The notes under the pieces: generated by a model
Database searches by the model: none
Seen by the model: the letters and a program-made list of their open reading frames with translations, nothing else
Told to the model about the DNA's origin: nothing
Assembly (NCBI GenBank): GCA_021775105.1
Contig: JAJFIJ010000007.1
Location: 1-39,956, forward strand
DNA length: 39,956 nucleotides
Origin: Rhodospirillales bacterium
GTDB taxonomy: Bacteria; Pseudomonadota; Alphaproteobacteria; Rhodospirillales; Casp-alpha2
Direction: 5' to 3'
Shown here: positions 1 through 8,833 of the stretch, in pieces
Layout of the letters: every line of letters begins with the position of its first letter
How positions within the stretch are numbered: the stretch's first letter is position 1
Position numbers and translations under genes: made by a program

Positions 1-81
1 GGCAATATCGTCATTGAATCAGGTGGCGAGATTTCCGGCGACATGCAAACCATTGAGCGCAACAACGAAGCTGACTCCTGA
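1..81 (+). CDS. C-terminal end of a possible bactofilin-family protein (partial)
   Basis: The first 26 codons are open in frame 1 and end at a TGA (79-81), six bases before the next gene. The fragment contains GNIVIESGGEISGDMQ, an alternating hydrophobic/glycine pattern like a turn of a right-handed beta-helix. That pattern is typical of the C-terminal part of bactofilins, the polymer-forming cytoskeletal proteins. Only this tail is in the window, so the family call is an inference from a short motif and could be wrong. The tight spacing to the lipoprotein gene downstream suggests co-transcription. Confidence 0.4.
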   Translation, partial: GNIVIESGGEISGDMQTIERNNEADS

Positions 82-86
82 AACCA

Positions 87-581
87 ATGACGTTCGGCCT
101 GCGGAACCGTCATCAGCCAAAGGCGAAACTCTTCGCCGCAGTCGCCTGTGTTCTGTTGGTTGGGGCATGTCAGTCATCAACCCCGGCACCGGCGCCAACG
201 ACCCGTGATACCCGCGACGTGCCGCCCGTTCAGCCCGCCCTGAAAGCCAGGCCGAAACCCGAAATTGCCCGCGTTGCGCCTGAACCCGAACGGATTTACC
301 CTGATCCGGATGCCCTGAAAGGGATATCTGCCAGAGACGTGATAGAGGCAATAGGTCAACCGGAATTCGTCAGAAAGGATCAGCCCGCCGAAATCTGGCA
401 GTATCGCGGGTCGGCCTGCACGCTGGATGTCTTTCTCTATCAGAGCGTCACGGGTGCGGCCTACAAGGTTGATTACATTGAAACCCGGACCCAGCCAAAC
501 GGCCCGACATCAAACAGGGACTGTCTGGTTTCTATCCTGAAAGAACGGGATGCCAGCAAGACAACCGTTCCGACATCATAA
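87..581 (+). CDS. Putative small lipoprotein of unknown function
   Basis: The protein has 164 residues. A basic N-terminus is followed by a hydrophobic stretch ending in a lipobox, LLVGAC, with the lipidated Cys near residue 28. It should therefore be exported and anchored to a membrane. A proline-rich linker (about residues 32-70) leads to a small folded domain. That domain contains ISARDVIEAIGQPEFVRKD and a WQYRG element, reminiscent of the 'small protein A/OmlA-like' strand pattern, although I cannot assign it firmly. Two Cys residues in the C-terminal domain could form a disulfide. It lies directly after the preceding gene, with no clear Shine-Dalgarno, so translational coupling is possible. 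Function unknown. Confidence 0.7.
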   Translation: MTFGLRNRHQPKAKLFAAVACVLLVGACQSSTPAPAPTTRDTRDVPPVQPALKARPKPEIARVAPEPERIYPDPDALKGISARDVIEAIGQPEFVRKDQPAEIWQYRGSACTLDVFLYQSVTGAAYKVDYIETRTQPNGPTSNRDCLVSILKERDASKTTVPTS

Positions 582-615
582 ATGCAACCCGGATAAAGTT
601 TACGATCCGCTAATT

Positions 616-2058
616 TCAGGACAGCTCCAACAAAGGGGGCGCTGCAGATAACGGAAATTCAATATAAAACACCGAACCCGCCCCCGCCGAAGACTCTACG
701 CCAATTACGCCACCCATGGCCTCGACGAGGGACTTGCTGATGGCCAGACCCAGCCCGGCGCCCCCTTTTATACGGGTGTCTGAGGAATCAATTTGCGTAA
801 ATCGCTCGAATATCTTCTCCTTGAATTCATCGGGAACACCAACGCCCTGGTCTTTCAGGCTGGTGCGCACAACGTCATTTTTGGTCTCGACCATAATTTC
901 TACACAAGAACCCGGTTCAGAAAATTTTGCCGCATTGGACAGCAGATTGCGAAGGACCTGTTCATATCGATGGGAATTGATGTTTGCCAAAGCGGGTCCG
1001 CTTGAATCCTCAACCAAGAATTTTACGTCGTAAGCAGATGCAAAACCTCGACTGGCGTCAACCACATGGCTTGTCAATGCCTTCAGATCTTCGGGTTTGC
1101 ACTCAATGGCCATTGAGCCTGACTGTATTTTCTCATAATCCAGCAGGTCGTTGACTAACACCATAAGGGTATCGCTGTTCCTTTCGGCGATATCGAGTAA
1201 AGATTTATTATTCTCAGACATGCCGCTTATTCCAACCCCGCTGAGCAGGCCCAGTGCACCCTTGATAGACGTGAGGGGCGTTCGGAGTTCGTGACTTACG
1301 GTTGCAAGAAATTCGGATTTGGCGCGGTTGGCTGCCTCCGCCTGCCGTTTTGCCTGACTTAACTCAATTGTTCGCGCGCCAACCAGCTCCTGCAGGTTTT
1401 CCTCGTATCCACGTTGCAATTCCTGCATATCATTAAATGCTGTGATTAAATGTCCGATCTCGTCTGTACTTTTCCAGTCGACGCCGGACCGTGCGCCAGA
1501 AACCGGTTTCTGTTGCATTGCGTCCAATAGTCGGCCCAAAGGCAACCCAACCATGCGGTATTGGGTAATCTGGACACCAACAATAATGGTGAACACCAAG
1601 ACCAGCCCCATTAGCGCGTCAGACTGCAATCTCCCGCGGAAATCTCGCCTGATAACCTGGTCCGTCATCTCGATTTCCAGATTTCCTATCTGGTAAAATC
1701 CGTTATCGCTTGAAAAATTTACTTTCGTCGTTCGGTGGAGCTTGGGGTCAACCGGATCAGCCGGGCCATATTTATCAAGAATCTCGCCAGCTTTATTGCG
1801 AACAACAATGCGTCGAACCTCGGGGTTAGATATTGTCGATGCCAAAATCAGACGAATCTGTTTGCGGTCTTCTTCAAACATCGGCTCGGCCAAAATCAGG
1901 GACTGGCTTGCAATGGTCCTGTCCAGCCGCTGCAATAATCTCGATTTTGCGGTTTCAAATTTTATGAATTCATAGGTGCCCGCGACGACGATGAAGATTA
2001 CCGTCGTAAGCGAAATAATGATTCCCAAAAATTTCAGAGTCAGCTTTCTGGTGCGCAT
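616..2058 (-). CDS. Membrane-bound sensor histidine kinase (HAMP-HisKA-HATPase)
   Basis: A 480-residue transmitter kinase. Transmembrane segments lie at about residues 10-32 and 147-168, and they bracket a periplasmic sensor region of about 115 residues. A HAMP-like linker follows (about 170-220), then a coiled-coil run to the HisKA box SHELRTP, with phospho-acceptor His256. The ATPase domain has an N box ([10 protein letters not shown]), a G1 box ([10 protein letters not shown]) and a G2 box ([10 protein letters not shown]). There is no receiver domain and no response regulator beside it, so it is an orphan kinase in this window. The sensory domain gives no ligand clue. Start: ATG at 2058. 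It converges with the lipoprotein gene on the other strand. Confidence 0.9.
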   Translation of the reverse strand: MRTRKLTLKFLGIIISLTTVIFIVVAGTYEFIKFETAKSRLLQRLDRTIASQSLILAEPMFEEDRKQIRLILASTISNPEVRRIVVRNKAGEILDKYGPADPVDPKLHRTTKVNFSSDNGFYQIGNLEIEMTDQVIRRDFRGRLQSDALMGLVLVFTIIVGVQITQYRMVGLPLGRLLDAMQQKPVSGARSGVDWKSTDEIGHLITAFNDMQELQRGYEENLQELVGARTIELSQAKRQAEAANRAKSEFLATVSHELRTPLTSIKGALGLLSGVGISGMSENNKSLLDIAERNSDTLMVLVNDLLDYEKIQSGSMAIECKPEDLKALTSHVVDASRGFASAYDVKFLVEDSSGPALANINSHRYEQVLRNLLSNAAKFSEPGSCVEIMVETKNDVVRTSLKDQGVGVPDEFKEKIFERFTQIDSSDTRIKGGAGLGLAISKSLVEAMGGVIGVESSAGAGSVFYIEFPLSAAPPLLELS

Positions 2059-2102
2059 ATGATATGATCCAGATGAAGAGCTGGTGCCTTATAGATTATT
2101 CA

Positions 2103-2594
2103 TTACAAGTCTTTTGCGGGCACGTTTTTTATGCTCGGCCAGACCCGGTTGCCAATCTCTATGTTCTTGTTTGTATTTTCTTCCCAAACGAGACGGGTAC
2201 CTTTATCAAGTTGCAAAAACAGAACGCCATTAACAATTTTCCATGCATCGGGAGATACTTCAAATTTTTTCCCAAGCACAACACCGTAGGAGCAGTATCC
2301 TCCAAAGGCCGGTAAATATTTCTCCGGGTTTTGCAAAAATAACTGTCGGTTTTCTGATGACGAAAAATGGTACTCCACGCCATCCCTTTTGGTTGCAAAT
2401 TTTTTATGGCCCTTCTTGGGCCCCGACGTACGATGAAATGAAACCAGATCATAGCCGTCAATACTGACCCCCTCAGCATTGACGTTGATATCGTTTCGTT
2501 CCGCTGCATTCGCCACACTCGCCCCGAAGAACAGCAAAAAGCAGGTCAACCCAACCGAAAACATCCGACGGTAAAGAAAACTCGAATCTGACAT
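2103..2594 (-). CDS. Secreted YHS-domain protein
   Basis: A 163-residue protein with a Sec signal peptide (hydrophobic core about residues 11-27, likely cleaved after ANA at 30). It carries a YHS-type domain: GYDLVSF at 47-53, YHFSS at 75-79 and NPEKYLPAFGGYC at 89-101. YHS domains are small modules often found in metal-handling or copper-related proteins. The exact function of stand-alone periplasmic members is not settled. The start is supported by an AGGAAG Shine-Dalgarno about 5 bases before ATG. Its 3' end lies 44 bases from the kinase start on the same strand, so co-transcription with the kinase is possible. This would make it a candidate partner or target of that sensor (inference). 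Confidence 0.8.
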   Translation of the reverse strand: MSDSSFLYRRMFSVGLTCFLLFFGASVANAAERNDINVNAEGVSIDGYDLVSFHRTSGPKKGHKKFATKRDGVEYHFSSSENRQLFLQNPEKYLPAFGGYCSYGVVLGKKFEVSPDAWKIVNGVLFLQLDKGTRLVWEENTNKNIEIGNRVWPSIKNVPAKDL

Positions 2595-2720
2595 GACGCT
2601 TCCTATGTTCAGTGATATTTTTGATTTGATCAGTTATACGTCGGAGAGGAGCCAGCCCGATAGATAAATTGCATTAAAGACTGTGAACCCTTGTAAAAGA
2701 AAAATGATCGGGTTGAGTCC

Positions 2721-3359
2721 CTAAACCGTGGTTTTTCCCCTGAATTTGCAAAGCGCGGCCACTGAACAGTTCGGACAATCCGGCTTACGTGCCTTACAGG
2801 TATAGCGCCCATGCAGAATTAACCAGTGATGGGCGTATAGTTTGTACGTGTCGGGTGTGACTTTATCGAGCTTCTTTTCAACGGCCAGCGGCGTTTTTCC
2901 CGGTGCCAGCCCGGTTCGGTTGGAAACCCTGAAAATATGGGTATCGACGGCGATGGTCGGTTCCCGGAAGGCGATGTTCCTGACTACGTTCGCAGTTTTC
3001 CGGCCAACGCCGGGCAAGGCTTCCAGTGCGTCCTGATCATTGGGGATGATGCTGTCGTAATTGTCATACAGAAGATGGCTGAGCGCGATGACGTTTTTGG
3101 CTTTGGCGTTGTAGAGACCGATGGTTTTGATGTGGTCCTTGAGCCGCGCCTCTCCCAACCGGATCATTTTTTCCGGCGTATCGACAGTCTTGAAAAGCTC
3201 TTTCGTTGCCCGGTTGACACCAACATCCGTTGCCTGCGCGGACAGAACGACGGCAACCAGCAGGGTGAAGGTGTTGGTATATTCAAGGTCGCTTGTCGGA
3301 TTGGGCCGGTCTTTCGCCAGCCTCCGGTAAAACTCTTCGCGGTCCGCTTTTTTAACCAT
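2721..3359 (-). CDS. nth: Endonuclease III (DNA glycosylase/AP lyase)
   Basis: A base-excision-repair enzyme that removes oxidised pyrimidines and cuts abasic sites. Starting at the ATG at 3359 the protein has 212 residues, close to the E. coli length. The helix-hairpin-helix reads LPGVGRKTA, with catalytic Lys121. The catalytic Asp139 is in VDTHIFRV. The [4Fe-4S] ligands are Cys188, 195, 198 and 204 in the canonical C-x6-C-x2-C-x5-C spacing. The open frame continues upstream to 3563, but those 68 residues have no family counterpart and overlap the divergent DUF2244 gene, so I reject the longer start. Confidence 0.96.
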   Translation of the reverse strand: MVKKADREEFYRRLAKDRPNPTSDLEYTNTFTLLVAVVLSAQATDVGVNRATKELFKTVDTPEKMIRLGEARLKDHIKTIGLYNAKAKNVIALSHLLYDNYDSIIPNDQDALEALPGVGRKTANVVRNIAFREPTIAVDTHIFRVSNRTGLAPGKTPLAVEKKLDKVTPDTYKLYAHHWLILHGRYTCKARKPDCPNCSVAALCKFRGKTTV

Positions 3360-3482
3360 GCTCACTCCGAAATTAATTCGACAGTCAGGATATCCGGACC
3401 CCGGACGGGAACAAGGGATTTCTTTTGTCCGGCACCAAAGCGAGGTAGAATTTGCGCAGGTTTCCCTGATGGTGCTGGAATC

Positions 3483-3959
3483 ATGGTTGAGGGGCAGAAA
3501 AACGATATCCGGTTTCAGGCCGTATTGCGCCCGAACTCTAGCGGCACGATAAGGGGCACACATATTTTTTTGGGCTTCCTGCTGGCCGCGTTCATTCCAA
3601 CCGGCGTGATTTTCGTCTTTGTCGGGGCTTGGCCGGTGTTCGGTTTCATGGGCGGCGAACTGCTTCTTCTGTACACGGCCCTTCGCCTCAATCAGCGGCG
3701 CAGCACCATCGTTGAACGCATCTCAATATCCCAGGCAGCCTTTACCGTTGAGCGGTCAGACCATCGCGGCAGCCTGAAGACATGGTCCTTCCCGCCACAA
3801 TGGTTGCGCATCGAGGTCCTTAATCCGGGCCGACGTGACAATCGTCTGAAACTGCGCTCACACGGGGAATCGCTGATCATTGGTCATTTCCTGACCCCCG
3901 AAGAACGCCTTGAAGTTGCCTCCACACTGCAACGCGAGCTTTGGTCTTTTAGCCGTTAA
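3483..3959 (+). CDS. DUF2244 family integral membrane protein
   Basis: A 158-residue protein with a short cytoplasmic N-terminus, two hydrophobic segments (about residues 26-48 and 50-67) and a soluble C-terminal domain. The C-terminal domain has a W-x-R-I-E-V core and a terminal LQRELWSFSR. This matches the architecture of the alphaproteobacterial DUF2244 family, which is of unknown function. The ATG at 3483 is chosen because the frame further upstream is only antisense to nth. It is divergent from nth (123-base gap) and overlaps the 3' end of dapB tail-to-tail by 11 bases. The nth / DUF2244 / dapB neighbourhood is usual for this class. Confidence 0.8.
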   Translation: MVEGQKNDIRFQAVLRPNSSGTIRGTHIFLGFLLAAFIPTGVIFVFVGAWPVFGFMGGELLLLYTALRLNQRRSTIVERISISQAAFTVERSDHRGSLKTWSFPPQWLRIEVLNPGRRDNRLKLRSHGESLIIGHFLTPEERLEVASTLQRELWSFSR

Positions 3960-4752
3960 ACCCCAACACATCGCGCATGGAATAATAACCGGGGGCTTGC
4001 GATCCGGCCCAGATTGCCGCGCGAACAGCACCAGCGGCAAAAACGCTGCGGTCCGCCGCCTTGTGAGCAAGCTCGAACCGTTCGCCATCGGCGGCAAAGA
4101 TAACCGTGTGATCGCCGACAACGCCGCCGCCGCGAAGCGTGGCAAAGCCGATGTTGCCCGGCGGTCTGGGCCCGGTGATGCCGTCACGCACCCGGGTTGC
4201 GACGTCATCCAGGTCGACGTTTCTGCCCTTCGCCGCCGCCTCTCCCAAGGCCAGCGCGGTACCGGAGGGCGCGTCGATTTTATGACGGTGATGCATTTCT
4301 ACAATTTCGATATCATAATCAATGCCGAGAACCGAGGCCGCCTGCTCGGTCACCCCCAGCAGCAGATTAACCCCGACAGAAAAATTTGCGGCATGAACGA
4401 TAACCGTGTCCGCACCCATTGCGTTAAGCTCGGTAATCTGGTCAGCGTCGAAACCGGTGGTGCCGATAACCATTGCCGTTTTGTGCCCGGCAGCGATCTC
4501 TGCATGGGCTATGGTTACGACCGGTACGGTAAAGTCGATAATCACGTCAACCGCTTTGATCAGGGCATCGGCATCGGCGGTGACTGCTTCACCCGTTTCC
4601 GGTCTCCCGGCCAGAGTCCCGAGATCCGCACCGATAAATTCACTACCCGGTGCCTCCGTACCGCCGCAAAGGTCTGCGCCTTCGGTCGCCAGAACTTCTG
4701 CCGCCAGCATTCGACCCATTCGTCCGGCGACACCAACAATCCCGATTTTCAT
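3949..4752 (-). CDS. dapB: 4-hydroxy-tetrahydrodipicolinate reductase
   Basis: Catalyses the NAD(P)H-dependent reduction step of the diaminopimelate/lysine pathway in the cytoplasm. The 267-residue protein starts MKIGIVGVAGRMGRM, with the dinucleotide-binding GxxGxxG at residues 7-13. The DapB signature HHRHKIDAPSGTA begins at 154 and holds the catalytic His155 and Lys158. An in-frame ATG 12 codons upstream (4788) would precede the Rossmann strand with no conserved residues, so 4752 is preferred. Its last bases, including the TAA, lie inside the opposite-strand DUF2244 gene. Confidence 0.96.
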   Translation of the reverse strand: MKIGIVGVAGRMGRMLAAEVLATEGADLCGGTEAPGSEFIGADLGTLAGRPETGEAVTADADALIKAVDVIIDFTVPVVTIAHAEIAAGHKTAMVIGTTGFDADQITELNAMGADTVIVHAANFSVGVNLLLGVTEQAASVLGIDYDIEIVEMHHRHKIDAPSGTALALGEAAAKGRNVDLDDVATRVRDGITGPRPPGNIGFATLRGGGVVGDHTVIFAADGERFELAHKAADRSVFAAGAVRAAIWAGSQAPGYYSMRDVLGFNG

Positions 4753-4843
4753 GACCGTACCCCAATTTTTAACATCCATTCCGGACACTCTTAAGCGACG
4801 ATGTTGAAGTTTTCCAGAAAGAAAGGATTTCGCCGCCCATATT

Positions 4844-4852
4844 TGTTATAAT
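4844..4852 (+). promoter_or_regulatory. Extended -10 promoter for the TerB-like gene
   Basis: The sequence TGTTATAAT holds a perfect TATAAT (4847-4852) preceded by the TGn extension. No convincing -35 box lies 16-18 bases upstream, as expected for an extended -10 promoter. Transcription would begin near 4859, about 22 bases before the ATG at 4881. Confidence 0.5.
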
Positions 4853-4880
4853 AGGCGAAACGCAAAAACAAAGGCGCTGC

Positions 4881-5282
4881 ATGTTTCTTTATCTGCTTAA
4901 CGAAAATCAGAAAAGTGCGTTTTTCGAGGTCGCCAACCGGGTTGCGCTTGCTGACCAGCGCCTTGTTAATCGGGAAATTAGATATCTCAACCAGTTGACC
5001 CATGAGGCCGGACTGAAACGCCGACCCATGCCGTCGGATGACCCGCTGCCCGTATTGCTGAATATCTTTGATACCTGGGAAGGCCGTCTGGCAGTTATTG
5101 TTGAGGTTGTTGTGCTGGCAATCATCGATGGCGATTACCATGAACTTGAGGATGTTTTTGCCAATGAGGTCATTCAAGGATTTCAGCTCAGCCAGAACGA
5201 TCATGACCGCGTCAACCGGATTGCCGAACAGACCGCTGCGGCTGTCGTTGCGATGTGGGAAATGTCAGAAGAAAGCGCCTGA
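4881..5282 (+). CDS. TerB-like small helical protein (hypothetical)
   Basis: A 133-residue, mostly helical, acidic cytoplasmic protein. The N-terminal part (LLNENQKSAFFEVANRVAL through DQRLVNREIRYLNQL) resembles the opening helices of the TerB-like fold. In that fold, acidic residues between helices bind metal in some members; here an acidic IDGDYHELED lies at about residues 82-91. No ter genes are nearby, so tellurite resistance should not be inferred. It stands alone on the plus strand between dapB and dnaJ, with its own extended -10 promoter. Function unknown; the fold assignment is tentative. Confidence 0.65.
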   Translation: MFLYLLNENQKSAFFEVANRVALADQRLVNREIRYLNQLTHEAGLKRRPMPSDDPLPVLLNIFDTWEGRLAVIVEVVVLAIIDGDYHELEDVFANEVIQGFQLSQNDHDRVNRIAEQTAAAVVAMWEMSEESA

Positions 5283-5338
5283 AGCCGTTGATTATGCTTA
5301 AAACTCAAGGTCGCCGCACGTGACCTTCGGGACTCATT

Positions 5339-6484
5339 CTATTCCTTGAGGTCTTCCCAAAGATCCTTGACCTTGTCAAAAAAGCCGTGCGATTCAGGGC
5401 TGGTTTTTTCGGATGGATGTTCTTCTTCAAACTCTTTCAGCAGATCCTGCTGGCGCTTGGTCAGGTTGACCGGCGTCTCGACGAATGCCTGAATGAACAT
5501 ATCGCCGCGTGCCTTTGAGCGCAGCACAGTCATGCCCTTGCCCTTGAGGCGAAACTGGTGACCGGTTGGCGTCCCCGCCGGAATGGTAATCCGGGCCATG
5601 GTTCCGTCAACACTTGGCACCTCTATGCTCCCGCCAAGCGCCGCCTTGGTCATGGGAATGGGAACGCGGCAATAAATATCCGCCGCTTCGCGCTGGAATA
5701 TGCGGTGTTGTTTCATGGACAGGAAAATATAAAGATCGCCCGCTGGCGCACCGCGTAACCCGGCCTCGCCCTCACCCGACAAACGAATTCGGGTGCCATC
5801 CTCAACACCAGCCGGAATATTTACCGAAAGCGTTTTCTCTTTCTGGACCCGACCGGAACCGACACAGGTCCGGCACGGATCCTTGATCACCTCTCCGGTT
5901 CCCTGGCAGGTCGGGCAGGTCCGCTCGACGGTAAAGAAACCCTGCTGCGCGCGCACCCGGCCATGACCGTGACAGGTTCCGCACGACGCTGGCGCTGCCC
6001 CGCCAGCAGCGCCACTGCCGTTGCAGCTATCACAGGCAACCGATGTCGGCACCCTGATTTCGGTTTGCTTGCCGCTATAGGCCTCTTCCAGGGAAACTTC
6101 CATATTGAAGCGAAGGTCTGAGCCTTTGCGGGCGCCGCCGCCGCCCTGACGCTGACCGCCCATGCCGAACATTTCTTCGAAGATGTCGGTGAAGCCGCCA
6201 AACCCGCCACCAGCGCCGCCAGCGCCGCCAAATCCACCCGGTCCACCGGCACCACCCTGCTCGAAGGCGGCATGCCCAAAACGATCATAGGCAGCGCGTT
6301 TTTCGCCGTCCTTGAGTATTTCGTAGGCTTCGTTGACGTCTTTGAAGTTTTGTTCAGCCGCCTTGTCATCCGGATTGCGGTCCGGATGATATTTCATCGC
6401 CAGCTTGCGGTAGGCTTTCTTGATCTCGGCGTCGTCGGCTTCGCGACTGACACCAAGCTTGTCGTAAAAATCGTCCTTGGCCAT
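5339..6484 (-). CDS. dnaJ: Chaperone protein DnaJ (Hsp40)
   Basis: Co-chaperone that delivers substrates to DnaK and stimulates its ATPase. The 381 residues show the classical order. A J domain carries HPD at 33-35. A Gly/Phe-rich linker occupies about 78-118. Four zinc-binding CxxCxGxG repeats lie at 151-158, 168-175, 190-197 and 204-211. The C-terminal substrate-binding beta domains include [18 protein letters not shown]. It follows dnaK on the same strand after a 93-base spacer containing a stable hairpin. Confidence 0.98.
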   Translation of the reverse strand: MAKDDFYDKLGVSREADDAEIKKAYRKLAMKYHPDRNPDDKAAEQNFKDVNEAYEILKDGEKRAAYDRFGHAAFEQGGAGGPGGFGGAGGAGGGFGGFTDIFEEMFGMGGQRQGGGGARKGSDLRFNMEVSLEEAYSGKQTEIRVPTSVACDSCNGSGAAGGAAPASCGTCHGHGRVRAQQGFFTVERTCPTCQGTGEVIKDPCRTCVGSGRVQKEKTLSVNIPAGVEDGTRIRLSGEGEAGLRGAPAGDLYIFLSMKQHRIFQREAADIYCRVPIPMTKAALGGSIEVPSVDGTMARITIPAGTPTGHQFRLKGKGMTVLRSKARGDMFIQAFVETPVNLTKRQQDLLKEFEEEHPSEKTSPESHGFFDKVKDLWEDLKE

Positions 6485-6539
6485 GATCCGGGGCTCAACA
6501 GTTCATCTGATGGAGACGAGACGGAAAACCGTTCGGTAT

Positions 6540-6567
6540 GGGGATGGAAAATCTGAATTCCATCCCC
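6540..6567 (-). other. Intercistronic hairpin between dnaK and dnaJ
   Basis: A perfect 8-bp inverted repeat (GGGGATGG / CCATCCCC) with a 12-base loop sits 10 bases after the dnaK stop codon. In the dnaK-dnaJ transcript the stem is not followed by a U run; the run of T lies before it. It therefore looks like an mRNA-stabilising or partial-attenuation element rather than an intrinsic terminator. On the plus strand the stem is followed by A residues, so it is not a terminator there either. Confidence 0.5.
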
Positions 6568-6577
6568 AAAAATCCGA

Positions 6578-8515
6578 TCAGTCTTTTTTGTCCTGCTCAG
6601 CGTCGGGATCGACCTCTTCGAAGTCGGCATCAACAACGGTCGCGTCTTCCGCTCCGGCGTTCGATCCCTCATCACCGCCAGCAGCTGCCGCAGCTTCCTC
6701 AGCACCTTCGGCCTGGCTGGCCTTGTAAATGGCTTCGCCAAGTTTCATGGAAGCTTCGGTCAGGGTTTCCGTTTTGGCCTTGATCGCCTCAGTGTCTTCG
6801 CCCTCAAGCGCTTCTTTCAGCTCGGCAACCGCGCCTTCAATGACTTCCTTGTCTTCTTCAGGAACCTTGTCGCCATATTCACTGAGGTTCTTTTCGGTCG
6901 CGTGAACCAGCGAGTCCGCAGAATTCCGGACTTCGACCATCTCACGGCGCTCCTTGTCATCGTCAGCATGCTGTTCGGCCTCGTTGACCATGCGCTCGAT
7001 GTCATCATCGCTGAGACCACCGGACGCCTGGATGCGGATCTGCTGCTCCTTGCCGGTTGCCTTGTCCTTGGCGGAAACGTTGACCAGACCGTTGGCGTCG
7101 ATATCAAACGTCACCTCAACCTGCGGCATGCCACGCGGGCTTGGCGGGATACCGACCAGATCGAACTGACCGAGAATCTTGTTATCGGCTGCCATTTCGC
7201 GCTCACCCTGGAAAACCCGGATGGTGACGGCGGACTGATTGTCCTCAGCCGTCGAGAAAACCTGGCTTTTACGCGTCGGGATCGTCGTGTTGCGATCGAT
7301 CAGGCGGGTGAACACGCCACCCAGCGTCTCAATCCCGAGCGACAGCGGAGTCACATCAAGCAACAATACGTCCTTGACGTCACCTTGCAGGACGCCGCCT
7401 TGAATAGCAGCGCCTATAGCAACAACCTCATCGGGGTTAACGCCCTTGTGCGGATCGCGTCCAAAGAAAGATTTAACGACCTCCTGAACTTTCGGCATGC
7501 GGGTCATGCCGCCAACCAGAATGATCTCGTCAATCTCGCCAGCGCTCAGGCCGGCGTCTTTAAGCGCCTGCTTGCAGGGCTTGACCGTCCGTTCGATCAA
7601 GTCTTCAACAAGCGATTCGAGCTTGGCCCGGGTCAGCTTGATGTTGAGGTGCTTGGGACCGGACTGATCGGCGGTGATGAACGGCAGGTTGACTTCCGTC
7701 TGACCTGAACTGGACAGTTCGATCTTGGCCTTTTCACCGGCCTCTTTCAGACGCTGGAGAGCCAGGTTGTCTTCACGAAGGTCGATCCCGTTTTCTTTTT
7801 TGAACTCGTCGGCAAGATAATCGACAATGCGGTGATCGAAGTCCTCGCCGCCGAGGAAGGTGTCCCCGTTGGTCGATTTGACTTCAAAAACGCCATCGCC
7901 AATCTCCAGAATGGAAACATCAAAGGTGCCGCCGCCGAGGTCATAAACAGCGATGATACCGGCCTCTTTCTTCTCGAGGCCATAGGCCAGAGCAGCAGCC
8001 GTCGGTTCGTTAATGATACGCAGAACCTCAAGGCCGGCAATCTTGCCCGCATCCTTGGTTGCCTGACGCTGGGAATCGTTAAAATACGCGGGAACCGTGA
8101 TCACCGCCTGGGTAACGTCTTCGCCGAGATAGCTTTCCGCTGTCTCTTTCATTTTCTGCAAAATGAAGGCACTGATCTGGCTCGGGCTGTACTTCTTGCC
8201 GTCAGCCTGTACCCACGCATCGCTGTTATCACCCTTGACGATTTTATAGGGGACCAGCTTCTGATCCTTTTTCGTAATCGGATCATCAAACCGGCGGCCA
8301 ATCAGCCGCTTGATGGCGAAAAGTGTGCTTTCCGGATTGGTCACGGCCTGGCGTTTTGCCGGCTGTCCAACCAGACGTTCGTCGCCTGCAAATGCGACCA
8401 TTGACGGCGTCGTGCGCGCGCCCTCGGAATTTTCAATAACCTTGGCTTCCTTGCCGTCCATGATGGAGACACAGGAGTTTGTTGTACCAAGGTCGATACC
8501 AATTACCTTGCTCAT
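6578..8515 (-). CDS. dnaK: Chaperone protein DnaK (Hsp70)
   Basis: Major ATP-dependent chaperone, 645 residues, near the usual bacterial length. The N-terminal ATPase domain begins with IDLGTTNS (7-14). The other signatures are present: [16 protein letters not shown] and [16 protein letters not shown]. The substrate-binding domain and lid follow, and the protein ends in a Gly/Ala- and Asp/Glu-rich tail ([16 protein letters not shown]). It heads the dnaK-dnaJ operon on the minus strand. A likely RpoH-type promoter lies about 120 bases upstream. The ATG at 8515 is supported by an AGAGG Shine-Dalgarno. Confidence 0.99.
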   Translation of the reverse strand: MSKVIGIDLGTTNSCVSIMDGKEAKVIENSEGARTTPSMVAFAGDERLVGQPAKRQAVTNPESTLFAIKRLIGRRFDDPITKKDQKLVPYKIVKGDNSDAWVQADGKKYSPSQISAFILQKMKETAESYLGEDVTQAVITVPAYFNDSQRQATKDAGKIAGLEVLRIINEPTAAALAYGLEKKEAGIIAVYDLGGGTFDVSILEIGDGVFEVKSTNGDTFLGGEDFDHRIVDYLADEFKKENGIDLREDNLALQRLKEAGEKAKIELSSSGQTEVNLPFITADQSGPKHLNIKLTRAKLESLVEDLIERTVKPCKQALKDAGLSAGEIDEIILVGGMTRMPKVQEVVKSFFGRDPHKGVNPDEVVAIGAAIQGGVLQGDVKDVLLLDVTPLSLGIETLGGVFTRLIDRNTTIPTRKSQVFSTAEDNQSAVTIRVFQGEREMAADNKILGQFDLVGIPPSPRGMPQVEVTFDIDANGLVNVSAKDKATGKEQQIRIQASGGLSDDDIERMVNEAEQHADDDKERREMVEVRNSADSLVHATEKNLSEYGDKVPEEDKEVIEGAVAELKEALEGEDTEAIKAKTETLTEASMKLGEAIYKASQAEGAEEAAAAAGGDEGSNAGAEDATVVDADFEEVDPDAEQDKKD

Positions 8516-8833
8516 GAGAACCTCTTTATTTGCGGCAGATTTTCCGGACCCCTAAGGCATCGGGAAAACCCCCTTGGTTTCGAAACTGAAAGCCCGGCCC
8601 GCTCTCCGGTAATGTGGCGGCCTGCCGACTTTCGCGGGTTATATAGGCCTGTATTGCGGAAGGCGCAACACTGCTATTCGTGTATTTTTTGCATATTGCC
8701 GGATGTATTCTAATGACTGGTATGTACTATTCACGAGTTCGCCGTTTAAAATCTATCATAAATAGTATATCTGCTTATTAAGCTATATCTGATGCTTTCA
8801 GGCGCAAAAAGACAAAAACCCCGGAGACGAGAG
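8516..8833. other. Divergent intergenic region dnaK / KAP NTPase gene
   Basis: A 318-base region without a gene. The dnaK-proximal half is GC-rich and holds the dnaK leader and a heat-shock-type promoter. The half next to the KAP gene (about 8670-8800) is strikingly AT-rich, with runs such as AAATAGTATATCTGCTTATT, and differs in composition from the flanking core genes. No convincing sigma70 promoter for the KAP gene could be fixed there, although several A/T boxes could serve. Confidence 0.6.
8639..8669 (-). promoter_or_regulatory. Probable RpoH (sigma32) promoter of dnaK
   Basis: On the minus strand GTTG (8669-8666) is followed by 18 bases and then CCTATATAA (8647-8639). The alphaproteobacterial heat-shock consensus as I recall it is CTTG, 17-18 bases, CYTATNT. 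Only the first base of the -35 element differs. Transcription would start near 8632, giving a dnaK leader of about 117 bases. No CIRCE-type inverted repeat was found here, so HrcA control of dnaK is not indicated. Confidence 0.55.

Noticed and set aside
2937-3482. Upstream extension of the DUF2244 open frame
   Set aside because: It is antisense to nth, whose catalytic and Fe-S residues are all present; the membrane protein starts naturally at 3483.
3360-3563. N-terminal extension of endonuclease III
   Set aside because: 68 residues of no family resemblance overlapping the divergent DUF2244 gene; the 212-residue form fits the family.
3910-4794. 294-residue plus-strand ORF
   Set aside because: Shadow of dapB in a GC-rich region, with no domain features.
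6902-7708. 268-residue plus-strand ORF
   Set aside because: Lies wholly inside dnaK on the opposite strand, and its composition looks like a frame shadow.
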